From Palaemon carinicauda (Eukaryota > Arthropoda > Malacostraca > Decapoda > Palaemonidae), in NCBI RefSeq assembly GCF_036898095.1, contig NC_090751.1, forward strand, positions 81,008,455 through 81,072,454: DNA of 64,000 nucleotides, written 5' to 3'. Positions 23,862-33,665 of this stretch are shown piece by piece. The notes below the pieces were generated by a model. It did no database searches. It saw only the letters and a list, made by a program, of their open reading frames with translations, and had not been told where the DNA came from. Position 1 is the stretch's first letter. Every line of letters starts with the position of its first letter. Both the position numbers and the translations under genes were made by a program.

Positions 23862-24261
23862 AATGTTAGGGCGAAATAAGACGCACGAAAACAGCAAATT
23901 CGTTTATTGGGCATAAATAAGAATTAGCATACATAAAAGTAATAATTGTAAATTGTAATAGAATGTAAATTAGTTACATAGACTTGAGACATTAATAGAA
24001 ATAGTTGTGGTATCTGAAAAGGAAAACTTGCCATCACACATGTTAATTCCACAGGAATTATAATGTCTTTCTAGAATGTCTTATATACACTTCATGTTTT
24101 AAACACGTGGCACAAGTGTTTAGTCTATGTGACTTCACCTTAGTATATTTAGAACAGTCCGCAGTGTCACTCGGTGACACTATTTTCACTATGTTGCGCC
24201 TAGGGTCAACACAGACACCCTTAGAGTTAGAGTCCCATATAACTCACTGTTCATCGCAGCA

Positions 24262-25070
24262 CTAAACAGCAGGTTTTAACACACTACCTGCTGCCACCAC
24301 GAAGTGTTTGATTTCTTGCACCTGCTTCGTGTAGTGTTTAAAGAACACTCTCGATGACTTCCATCCCATGAATGAGCGAAGACTCTCGAAGTCCATCAAC
24401 TGGAAGAAATTCAGGGAAGAGGCGACTTTCCTGGGATCGTGACCTGCGGGTATACTGTCAGGATCCGCTCTAAGAATGAAGTAGGTGATCTTCGCCCTTA
24501 GTTGTTTAAGTGACAAGTCAGAACCCGATGTTTCCCCTTTAAAGAGCTGTCCTCCACCGAAGTTCGAAGCTCTTCAAAGATAGACCTTAAGGCTCTCCAC
24601 TGGGCACAGGGAGACTCTTCCTTCAGAGGGCAGATTCTCCAGGGACCCCACCTCTTGGTGGGTAGCTCGTTCTTGGTGAGAAACGTTGGGTCAGGAAAGA
24701 GGGTGAGTTCGCCTATTTCTGCAAACTGGATCTGGCCTTCTTCCCTTGATAATGCCACAATTTCACTAACTCTAGCCCCCGAGGCTAGAGCAAACAAGAA
24801 AATCACTTTCTGGATCAAATCTTTCAGAGGCCAAGTTTCGTTGTCCAAACCTGGGGCAAAATGTAGCACCTTGTCAAGAGACCAGGAGATGGGTCTCGGA
24901 GGGGCTGCGGGTCTGAGTCTAGCACATGCCTTCGGCAACTTGTTGAAGATTTCACTAAACAGGTCTATTTGGAAGGCGTATAGTAAGGGTCTTGTCAGGG
25001 CCGATTTGCAAGTGGAAATCTTGTTGGCTGCCAAGCCTTGTCCATGGAAGTGAATGAAGAAGGACAAACA
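24262..25070 (-). pseudogene. DIRS-D tyrosine recombinase part
   Basis: The catalytic part of YR is present: CLSFFIHFHGQGLAAN, SWSLDKVLHFA, FALASGARVSEIVAL with the first arginine, a 1-base loss near 24615 (in the block that should read ICPLKEDVSLCPVE), then in the next frame LSLKQLRAKITYF, AGHDPRKVASSL with the HxxR pair, and GWKSSRVFFKHYTKQV with the catalytic tyrosine. The core-binding N-terminus is gone. The catalytic boxes are conserved apart from the frameshift. Confidence 0.85.
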
Positions 25071-26117
25071 AGGGAAGACCATGGTGTTCGGAGCAAGAAA
25101 GGACAGGTGTTTCTTGCTAAGGGCCGGCACCTTCGAGTTAGTGTAGCCCTTGTCCTTCAAACAGCCAGCTACCAGTGATTGAGCCTTAGCATGGTCAAAC
25201 ACAATGACCTCTTTCGGCTCGGTTTCCTCCTCTGATTTGAGGCGGATGTAGCAGTCCGGGTATGCCTCAAAGCTAGGCCAGAATTCCACCTCTTCTAGAG
25301 GGACGGCACCTAGCTTGTCATTGACGAAAATCCTGCCGCTGGTGATAGGCATGTGCTCGGCATGCCTCCATGGGTTAGTCACAGAGCAGGTTGGAAGGTC
25401 CTTCACGTTCATCCTCCTCTGAGGCTCACATTGCTTCGTCAAGCGGAGGATTTCTTTCTTGAAATCCTCATCCCTCTTGCGGAACCTCTCCTCGAGGATC
25501 GCCATCATGGCCTGAAAATTGTCCATGGAGTCGTCTGCTCTTGTGGGCATAGGAGTGGATGATGCAGAGGGGACTGGTTCCGAGATGATTACGGAAGCGA
25601 CGGAGGGCACGGTGGCGCCTTCTTCTTTGGAGTCAGGAGCCGTTCTAGGTTCCTCTTCTTGACCCTCGGCCATCAGGGTCCTCTCGGTGATATAGGACAC
25701 CTCTGACATCCTGTCATCGTCGTCGAGATGGATGTCCTGAAGTGCGTCCGAAACATCTGGGTCGACCGTCAGTTGGAAGCAGGGGATCTCGGGTTTGGGG
25801 ATGACGGCATCCGCAGATGCCTTAGGAAAGAGCATAGCTCTCATCTCGCTGGGAAGATAGGGCCCCGTGGTGTTCTTTTGGAAACCCTGCACCCACTTGC
25901 GCAGTTTCTCACGAGCGATGTCTCTTGACTCCGCAGACGGGGGAGCCTCGAACGCCTCATGGAGCAGGTCTTAGCAAGTAGTGCAAACCTGCGGGTCCCA
26001 GTACCTAAGAGATCCCTGGGTGACGGAGCAGCTGGCGTGGGTTCAGCACACCAGGTGGCCGTAGAAATCACGGCACCGAACGCTGCAGAAGGCATTCTCA
26101 CACCAGATGTACTCCTC
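24498..26117 (-). pseudogene. DIRS-D gag-YR in-frame fusion
   Basis: Gag opens after the acceptor AG at 26118-26119 with the Cys/His cluster, but in-frame stops lie at 26043-26045 and 25971-25973, both inside the cluster region. From 25892 the frame is open for 464 codons: Gag (KNTTGPYLPSEMRAMLF, the acidic block, MNVKDLPTCS, VEFWPSFEAYPDC and LAPNTMVFP) passes without a break near 25071 into YR (CLSFFIHF onward). It then runs past the frameshift near 24615 to a stop at 24498. A deletion of the whole RT/RH produced this fusion; a few bases at the joint fit both sides. Whether it was ever translated is unknown. Confidence 0.8.
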
Positions 26118-26279
26118 CTGTAAAGAAGAAAGGGGTACATGAGTATGCGGGAGTCTATAATGATAGACTTAGAATAATACTAGATTAATCTTAATGTAAT
26201 CTTAATTATAATATAAGCTTCCTTTCCAAGCGTAAGCTTAGGATAGGTAAGCTGGAAATGAAGCAGGAAAGACGCATAC
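26118..26279 (-). other. Predicted mini-intron upstream of gag (DIRS-D)
   Basis: Reading on the minus strand, GTATGC at 26279 and TTCTTTACAG ending at 26118 frame 162 bp. The Gag frame starts with GAGGAGTA directly after it. No ATG precedes the Cys/His cluster in this exon. Confidence 0.55.
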
Positions 26280-28555
26280 TTGTGAATCCCGCCCAGCCAA
26301 TTGCCGTGACCTTTCTCCATTACTAACTCTAGGGCTTCCGTTCAGGTGAGCCCTAAGGGGAAGCTATCCCGTAGGGGTAGAGTAGCGTGGCTAGCACTTC
26401 CTCCAAGGTGTTAGTAGCAGTGAAAGGGAGAGAGCTGATGATCATTCAGCATTGGGAAAAGGGGAAAATAATTATCCACAATTCAAGTAGGTCCCGGCAA
26501 GGGACTGCGCATGGATGCACAGACTATGCTAGAAAATTATCTATTGCATAACTATACACCATATTTTTCTGTCTAGGGTATGCACTATACCACAGATGTA
26601 CTGGCTACCATATACAGCCATACAACAGACACTGCCGGTGCACTGCCGGAAGGGTTAGTGAAAGAGGGCAGTCCACTGTCATAATATGAAATAGGTGGAG
26701 CCGGCAGCCTGTCGGCGTATCGGAGGCACGCCAGATGCCGGCGGGCCGCTGGTTGAGAGTAACCCATTCCAGCCATTATTCTATGTGGCGGGGAAAGGGA
26801 GACAACCTCAAGTATTGTTGGCGGACCGCCGACATGTCGGCGGCCACCGGCAAGCAACCGGCTGTAGGTACCCCTACCCTGTCATCGATGACTGGGAGGA
26901 GACCTAGGCTACACTGTCGGCTGTTGCTGGCAGAGTTGTGCGACAGTGGACCGGCACTTGATTGAGAGAGAGAAAGAAAAGAGGGAAGGAGAGGGAAGGG
27001 CGGCAGCTCACTACCCTAACCTCGCCTTCGTCGAGAAGGAGGGTTCAAATGGAAGGAAGAACATTTTATGATCAGGCTTCCATCCAGCCGCAGCTCAGCC
27101 GGCGGTCAGCTAGGGCTGCGGGTAGCAATCCAAGGGAAGACCGAAGAACACTCTAAGATAGCAGGGAGGTCTCCCACTGGCAGATCGACCTGCCGTTATG
27201 CTATTCCATAGCTGAACTATGTATGGGAAGCTAAACGGCTTGGCCTAGCAGGCGATAAGCCTGGGCCGACCCCACAACACGCCGGTACTCGGTGAGTTGT
27301 AGGACGGTGGACAGGGGTATGATGGCTAGGCCATCACCAAACGACAGAGGGGGAGGGGAAAGGGTCCTGTGAAGGGGTGTGAGGGTTGGTGTGAGCCTTC
27401 CCCAATACCCTAAAGGGGATTCTGTTTCAGTACTGGCACCACCCCAGGTATAGGAAGAGTACATTCTCCAGCCTAGGGTGGGTTAGTACAGTAAGAGAAC
27501 GGCATTGACGTTCCCTCCCAAACTATAAAGAAACAGAATCCTTGAGCCTCCCTAACCTAGGCTACGGAAAGCATATCTCCCAGCCCAGAGTAGGCAGGCG
27601 CAGGACAAGTCGCTAGGCCACAGGGAGGAAGGGTCGTAACCCTTCCAGGTGTGGCCTAGGGTGGAGGGCAGAGCCCCCACCACCCCCCTTTTGCCATCCA
27701 GCGGGGACCAAAAGGAGAGTTCATTTACCTAATGGGGTAGCTGGGGGCAAACGACTGGTACTTTGAGGTTCTGACCCTAACTCAAAGCTCATGTACTATG
27801 GCTCTGGGCTGGGAAAGAAAATCCTAGCCTAACCTCACCCGAATCAAGATTCAAGGAAAGGAGGGCTAGGATGTAGCCTAGGCTACCTCAGAGGGAGGAG
27901 AGATTACCTTATGAGTAAAGGTAACCGGGTAGGTGTGAAAGTATACAAAAGCCCCTAAGCCGTTAGGTTAGGGGCAGAGGAATCGACTACCAAGATCATC
28001 AAAATCCCTTATATACTCTCTAGAAGGAGGAAAAACCCATGTGCAATCACTGAATCTTATATGTATAATTGCCTAATATCTTAATTTAATAATTTAACAC
28101 CAGGAACACTTATTATATCATGCATGAAAGTAAACTAAAACGCCTAGGCTAGAATGCCTAGGTGACTGGGCTAGCATCTCTAGCGTCATAAAATGGGCTA
28201 CCCACACTCGCCGAAATTAAAGAATACTATTGGCATAATATAAATAATTCCGAGCAATGAAGACTAAATAACTAATACTGATAATTAGTTAAGAAACCGG
28301 GACAGTTGTTCTGGCTAACTAAATAAAGCATGTGATGTGAACAACAGCATCAGGGACGCCTCCTGTTAAGCAATAGCTCCGCCACAAAACACAGTATTTT
28401 AAGATAAATAGGCGTTACTTTACGGCCAGAGCTAATTATACAGTATAAGAATAAGGTACTCAACTTTCCAGAGACAGAAGAAGCTGAAGATTGCGACATG
28501 CTGACAGTAAATAGCGAAACGACTGGGAAAAAACACCTGGTCAAAGACGCTACTA
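26280..28555 (-). other. DIRS-D 5' leader, noncoding
   Basis: About 2.3 kb with no supported gene. The GCCGGC-rich zone is at 26620-27250. Further upstream are CCTAGGCT-type words, AT-rich blocks and a block (AACTAAATAA near 28320) that is also the insertion point of G in the related leader of F. Confidence 0.6.
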
Positions 28556-28922
28556 CGAAAGGAATGGAGTTCGTGGGTAGTAATGACGTCAGCCAAGATG
28601 GAGGCCAAGATGGCGTCGCTTATGACGTCATCCGAGTACCAATAACAGTAACGGAGGAGGAGAACTTTGTAACGGCTCCTCCCATATCTTGCCACCAACT
28701 TCCCCCTCGAAGCGTAAACGCTATGTGGGGTGCAGATACCTATGTGGCGTGTCAAGAATACGTCCCCTGTTATTGTACGATATCCTAAAGGGAAACCTTA
28801 AGGGTACTTGCGCCAGAAGTTAGAATTCTGGAAACCTTCAGTTTAATTCTCTGGGAATATCCACTGTAGTCATATATACTTTAAGGAAGCTACTAAAGGA
28901 ACCTTCCATCAAGACGACATGG
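28556..28922. repeat. DIRS-D right ITR with CRE-like words
   Basis: Inverted match to the left ITR of DIRS-C. It contains two perfect TGACGTCA palindromes (28584-28591 and 28623-28630) and two AAGATGG words. Such sites are common in animal promoters, and the 5' ITR is where DIRS transcription should start. A regulatory role is inferred. Confidence 0.7.
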
Positions 28923-28936
28923 CCTGAGACCAAAAA

Positions 28937-29385
28937 ATAATTCTAGGAGATATCTATCTCCGCCTGAATTGATAAAACGATACACGAGGGTAACCGGGGA
29001 ACATGGTTGAAAGTATACTAAAGCCACTAGGCTAGTAGCCTAGTGGCGGGCGAGAATTTACTACCTTAATCACCGAAACTCTCTCATATACTATCTCAGA
29101 AGAGGAAAATTTATATGCAATCAATGTACATTACATGTATAAATTGCCTAAATAGCTTCATTTAAATTTAATAACACTAGGAAAGTCTATTACAGTATAC
29201 TATGCATGAAAGTAAAAAAAATGCCTGGGCTAGGAAGCCTAGCGTAAGCAAGGTTCGGTTACCTAAATCGCCGAAACTATTACAAATACAATAGGCATAA
29301 TATAACTAACTCCTAGCAATGAAGACTGAATAGCTATAGTTATTCATGCTATTTATACCGGGAAACTCATTCTGGCTAACTAAAT
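28937..29385 (-). mobile_element. DIRS-F leader fragment, left part
   Basis: This stretch aligns with leader sequence of D (about 27910-28330) and of A (near 11530), but is a separate copy: it restarts with TAATTCTAGGAGATAT directly after the right end of D. It ends at CTAACTAAAT, where the complete element G is inserted; the sequence resumes at 38190. Confidence 0.7.
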
Positions 29386-29429
29386 AACGGATTTTTAGCG
29401 AAGCGAAAAATCTATTTTTGGGTGAGATA

Positions 29430-29770
29430 GCTATGGCGTCCTGATGGAAGGTTCCTTTTTGGTAGCTTCCTTGGGTAAATAACTACTAAGATATTCCCAG
29501 AGAATTTAACCACAGGTTATCACAGAATTCTAACTTCTGGAGCGAGTATCCTAAAGGTTTCCCTTTTAAGACATCGTATATCAACAGGGGACGCATGTAT
29601 TAACGCGCCACATAGCTATCTACACCCCGAACAGAGTTAATGCTTCGGTGTGTAAGGGCTGAGAATAGCTGGGAGCCGTTCCATAGCTAATCTCATTCGT
29701 GGCTACTTCTGGTACTCGAGACGTAAACAAACGGGCGCCATTGCTTAAATGACGTCACGACCGTCTTCAT
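29430..29770. repeat. DIRS-G left ITR
   Basis: Inverted copy of 37836-38175 with very few differences. It contains a TGACGTCA palindrome at 29750-29757. The outermost 44 bp (29386-29429) lies outside the ITR and is repeated only in the ICR. Confidence 0.9.
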
Positions 29771-29851
29771 CCTGAAGCCAGTTGCTTGCCTATCACCATG
29801 ATACAGCAGAGCAGGGTGGGACCTAAAAACTGGACGAAGTAGCAGGGAGGG

Positions 29852-29947
29852 TCCATCAGGACGCCATGGCTATCTCACCCAAAAATAGATTTTTCGCTTC
29901 GCTCAAAATCCGTTTTTTGGGCTCAAGCCATGGCGTCCTGATGGAAG
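29852..29947. repeat. DIRS-G ICR
   Basis: The first 62 bp is the inverted copy of 29386-29447 (left terminus), with one or two differences. The rest, from TTTTGGGCTCAAGCC to CTGATGGAAG, is the inverted copy of the right terminus near 38155-38189. The two parts meet at the T-run that represents the joined ends. A 62-bp arm pair 400 bp apart could look like a foldback element, but the right half identifies it as an ICR. Confidence 0.9.
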
Positions 29948-30756
29948 CATACCAGAGAATCAATGTATCGTGGTAGATTTTTCCCCTATTAGTAAGTGCC
30001 AGGGGCATTGACAAAATAGCATAGTAATCTTAGTAAAGAACCGTAGGGAAGAATCTTCCTGCCCCCCTTGGCAGTGAAGTTCCCACGGGCCATGCCGACG
30101 TCAAAGTGGTATTGAAGGGCTATTCACCCTGATAGAAGAACTTGAAGAACTTGGAGACGAAGCTGAATGTTTGGCATTCGTATAGGAACATTCTGAAAAA
30201 GCAGACCAGTGGTGGTTGGACACTGTGTGCTGAGAAGGTTAGTTCCATCTCCAGGGTATGAAGAGTAAGTATTCGTATTGGAACATTACATAATCAGAGT
30301 GAATATAAATTAAGAATTAGTATCTTAATTTCTCCATGAACCATAAGGAAAAGGGGATAATAAAACTATGACAGGCATGTATTTCATAGTAAGTAGGAGC
30401 TGATTGAGACGCACAGGTAATAAAATAGAAATTTTATTTCACAAATGCAGAAATTAAATGAATTGCAGCAATAAGTAAAGTTCATTTACAGTAATTATAA
30501 TGTACATAGTAATAAAGACTTGCTCTTGAATCTGAAAAGGAATTTCAAATTTATTAGTAGGCACTCGTTCTCGAGGAACGTTAGTCTTTGATTAAAACAC
30601 ATCATGTTCAGGGCATGCGGCACTTGTGTGACACTATGACATTTCACCTGGGATAAGAACAGTTATAAAAGCACTAAGTGTTTTCGACATCACTATGTAT
30701 CGCTCGAGGGTCAACATAGGCACCCGAAGAGTTAGAGTCCCAAGTAACTCACTGTT

Positions 30757-33525
30757 CTATGCAGAGTTAGGTGCAGGTTTCATAACACTACCTGCGGCTA
30801 CCACAAAATGTTTGACTTCGTGTACTTGTTTCGCATAATGTTTAAAGAAAACGCGCGAGGACTTCCAGCCTGTGAAGCTTTTAAGGCTTTCGAAGTCCAT
30901 ACTCTGAAAGAAATTCAGAGATGATGCAACTTTCCTAGGATCATGACCGGCGGGTGTACTGTCAGGATCCGCTCTGCGAATGAAGTAGGTGATTTTCGCT
31001 CTTAATTGTTTCAGTGACAGGTCGCTGCCCGATGTTTCTCCTTTGAAGAGTTGGCCTCCACCAAAGTGCGAAGTTCTGCGAAGATAGACCTTGAGGCTCT
31101 CTACTGGGCATAAAGAGACATCTTCCTTCAGGGGGCATATTCTCCAGGGGCCCCATCTTTTGGTGGGTAATTCATTTTTGGCGAGAAACGTCGGATCAGG
31201 GGAGAGGGTAATGTCTCCTGTATCAGTAAACAGGATGTGACCCTCTTCTCTTGATAATGCCACTATTTCGCTGACTCGGGCTCCCGAAGCAAGAGCAAAG
31301 AGAAATATAACTTTCTGAGTCAGATCCTTGAGAGGGCATGAATCATTATCCAAGTTGGAGGCGAAATGGAGCACCTTGTCTAATGACCAGGAGATCGGTT
31401 TCGGTGGGGGTGCTGGGCGTAGACGAGCACATGCTTTCGGTAGTTTATTGAAGATGTCGCTGGACAGATCAATTTGGAAGGCATACAGAATTGGTCTGGT
31501 CAAGGCCGATTTGCAGGTTGAAATCGTATTGGCTGCTAATCCTTGTCCATGAAGGTGAATGAAGAAGGACATGCAGAAATCAATTGTGATTTCTTTAGGA
31601 TTTTTTGTCTTGACGAAAGAGACCCATTTTCTCCAGGATGATTCGTATTGCCGTCTTGTGGATTCGGTCTTGTATTCCTCTAGGAAGTCTAGACTTTTCT
31701 TCGAGATCCCAAACCTCTTCTTTGCGGCTAGGGAGAGAAAATCATGAGATGAAGGTCCTTGATTTTCGATGATGAAGCGAAGACAGTCGACTTCTGTACT
31801 TGTTGGGAGAGAACTGGGCCCGGGAGAGGGATCAGCTTGGGCTGCAGCTCCAGGACCAGGGGGTACCAGTTGCTCCGGGGCCACTTGGGAGCCACTAGGG
31901 CTGCTGTCCCTTTGAAGGTTCTCAGTTTGGAGAGGACTTTCAGCAGAAGGTTGGTGGGAGGGAACAGGTAGATCTTGGACCATCTGTTCCAGTCCAGTGA
32001 CATGGCATCCACTGCTTCTGCCTTGGGGTCCTCGTACGGGGCCACATACCGAGGAAGTTGATTGTTGTCGCTCGTTGCGAAGAGATCTATCTGAAGTTCT
32101 GGGACTTGGTGAGAGATGAAGGAGAATGATCTTGCGTCTAGAGACCATTCCGACTCTATCGGGTTTGTTCGAGATAGAGCATCCGCTGTCACGTTGCGGA
32201 ATCCTTGTAGGTGAACTGCAGACAGGTGCCACTTCTTCTTCTCTGCCAGACGGAAGATTGGGAGAAGCACCTGATTTATCTGGGGCGATCTTGAGCCTTG
32301 GCGATTGAGACATCGAACTACCACCGAGTTGTCTAGGGTTAGACGAATGTGGATCGAGGGAGGCGGGGATAGTTTCTTCAGAGTTAGAAGGACCGCCATG
32401 GCCTCCAAGATGTTGATGTGGAACGTCTTGAACAGGGGAGACCATGTGCCTTGAGCCTGTTTTTGGTGGGAGTGACCTCCCCAACCCTCCAGCGAAGCGT
32501 CCGTGTGGATGTTGCGTGATGGAGGTGGGTGTTGAAGAGGGATGGACCTTTTCAGGGCCTTTGCTTCCGACCACGGCTTGAGGAGAAGTCAAAGTCTGTT
32601 TGGGAGCCGTCTCTTGAGGTCTCTTCGAGCGATGGATGCAGAACGTCTCCAGACTCCCGCGGCATCCTTTAGCTGTGCACGAAGCACTGGGTTTGTTACT
32701 GAGGCGAACTGTAGAGAGCCTAGAACTCGTTCCTGCTGGCGTCTTCAAATCCGTTTGGATTTCAGTAGTCGCTTGACAGACCCTGCTATTTCCTTCCTTT
32801 TCTTCTGGGGGATGGAAAGGCGGTGTGACTGAAGGTTCCATTGGATTCCTAACCATTGGAACTTCTGAGCTGGAGAGAGGCGAGATTTCTTCTCGTTTAT
32901 CTTGAATCCCAGGTGTTCTAGGTACTGGGTGACTTTGTTGCAGGATTTTACACAATCCTCGGGCGATGGAGCCCAAACTAGCCAGTCGTCGAGGTAGGCC
33001 ATCACCTGGACGTTTCGGAGGCGGAGCTGTTGTACTATGGCGTCCGCCAGCTTTGTGAAGATCCGAGGGGCTACATTGAGGCCGAAGGGCATGGCCCTGA
33101 AGGCGTAGCTTTTCCTTTGGAGTCGAAATCCTAGGTAGGAGGAAGCGTGATGGTTCATTGGAACGTGCCAGTAGGCATCCGCCAGGTCTATGGAGACCGT
33201 GTAGGAACCTCGAAGCAGAAGGGTCCTTATTTGTTGAAGAGTCAGCATCTTGAACTTGTCGTTCGCTATGAACTTGTTGAGGGGGGATAAGTCCAGAATG
33301 ACTCTGAGTTTGTCGGAGTCTTTCTTGGGGACACAAAACAGTCTTCCTTGGAACCTGGTGGACTTTACCTTCCTTATCACCTTCTTGTTCAAGAGATCTA
33401 GGACATATTCTTCCAGAAGGGGGGTTGATTGTTGGAAGAACTGCTGGAATGTTGGGGGTGGTTGAGTCCAACTCCAGCCTAGACCCTTCTTGACGATGCT
33501 GTGTGCCCAGGGATCGAAGGTCCAA
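30757..33525 (-). CDS. DIRS-G tyrosine recombinase ORF
   Basis: A 922-codon open frame. The recombinase proper is about residues 575-922: VDCLRFII, RRQYESSWRKWVSF, SWSLDKVLHFA, then the catalytic set R750 (ASGARVSEI), H861 and R864 (GHDPRK), W887 and Y897 (FFKHYAKQV, codon 30835-30837). It should join circular cDNA to target DNA. Residues 1-570 lie in the +2 frame over the whole RT/RH region and are rich in P, S, R and Q. The real start is unknown; a start within the 3' part of RT/RH or a fused product are both possible. Heavy overlap of YR and RT/RH is known from DIRS-1. No lesion is seen, making this the best preserved YR in the window. Confidence 0.85.
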   Translation of the reverse strand: MDLRSLGTQHRQEGSRLELDSTTPNIPAVLPTINPPSGRICPRSLEQEGDKEGKVHQVPRKTVLCPQERLRQTQSHSGLIPPQQVHSERQVQDADSSTNKDPSASRFLHGLHRPGGCLLARSNEPSRFLLPRISTPKEKLRLQGHALRPQCSPSDLHKAGGRHSTTAPPPKRPGDGLPRRLASLGSIARGLCKILQQSHPVPRTPGIQDKREEISPLSSSEVPMVRNPMEPSVTPPFHPPEEKEGNSRVCQATTEIQTDLKTPAGTSSRLSTVRLSNKPSASCTAKGCRGSLETFCIHRSKRPQETAPKQTLTSPQAVVGSKGPEKVHPSSTPTSITQHPHGRFAGGLGRSLPPKTGSRHMVSPVQDVPHQHLGGHGGPSNSEETIPASLDPHSSNPRQLGGSSMSQSPRLKIAPDKSGASPNLPSGREEEVAPVCSSPTRIPQRDSGCSISNKPDRVGMVSRRKIILLHLSPSPRTSDRSLRNERQQSTSSVCGPVRGPQGRSSGCHVTGLEQMVQDLPVPSHQPSAESPLQTENLQRDSSPSGSQVAPEQLVPPGPGAAAQADPSPGPSSLPTSTEVDCLRFIIENQGPSSHDFLSLAAKKRFGISKKSLDFLEEYKTESTRRQYESSWRKWVSFVKTKNPKEITIDFCMSFFIHLHGQGLAANTISTCKSALTRPILYAFQIDLSSDIFNKLPKACARLRPAPPPKPISWSLDKVLHFASNLDNDSCPLKDLTQKVIFLFALASGARVSEIVALSREEGHILFTDTGDITLSPDPTFLAKNELPTKRWGPWRICPLKEDVSLCPVESLKVYLRRTSHFGGGQLFKGETSGSDLSLKQLRAKITYFIRRADPDSTPAGHDPRKVASSLNFFQSMDFESLKSFTGWKSSRVFFKHYAKQVHEVKHFVVAAGSVMKPAPNSA

Positions 33526-33665
33526 CGATCCTGGAATTGGCGGAGTCTTCCTCCCACCGGAAGCACTTCATTGCTTCTGGTGTCCCGAGGGTTTGCTGCC
33601 TCGGCCGCTAGCTCCCTTTCCTCCTCTGCCTCTGGAGGGACGGCGAGACGCGTCTCTGCCTGCAC
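31728..33665 (-). pseudogene. DIRS-G reverse transcriptase / RNase H, one stop
   Basis: The frame runs from an ATG at 33665 through LFCVPKKDSDKL, VILDLSPLNKF, SIDLADAYWHVPM (motif A), AMPFGLN and AYLDDWLVW (motif C). A TGA at 32745-32747 replaces the serine codon of KRISRRQQ in the H copies. The same frame then continues through RNase H (EAMAVLLTLKKL, RLTLDNSVVV, GFRNVTADALSR) and the WNRW, YLFPP and LVAPKWP tail to 31728. Only this one lesion is seen. It lacks the 2-base insertion of the H copies. It overlaps gag by 98 bp and lies in the +1 frame relative to gag. Confidence 0.9.

Larger units (their letters stand above)
23862..28936 (-). mobile_element. DIRS-D: internally deleted DIRS element
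   Basis: A minus-strand copy with right ITR, leader, predicted intron, the first half of gag, the second half of YR and part of the 3' region. All of RT/RH and the flanking parts of gag and YR are deleted, joining gag to YR in frame near 25071. The left ITR and ICR are missing: at 23861 the 3' region (23862-24261, no gene) meets the truncated RT of E. Right end: GGCCTGAGACCAAAAAA. Related to C by ITR sequence. Confidence 0.85.

Noticed and set aside
29386..29947. A 560-bp foldback or MITE-like element with 62-bp inverted arms
   Set aside because: The right arm continues into the complement of the right element end, and the structure always sits at the 3' end of DIRS copies. It is the left terminus plus ICR of the DIRS element, not a separate transposon.
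31728..32030. DAM-like methyltransferase domain at the end of RT/RH
   Set aside because: Many DIRS elements carry one, but the tail here (WNRW, YLFPP, LVAPKWP) shows no methyltransferase motif that I can recognise.
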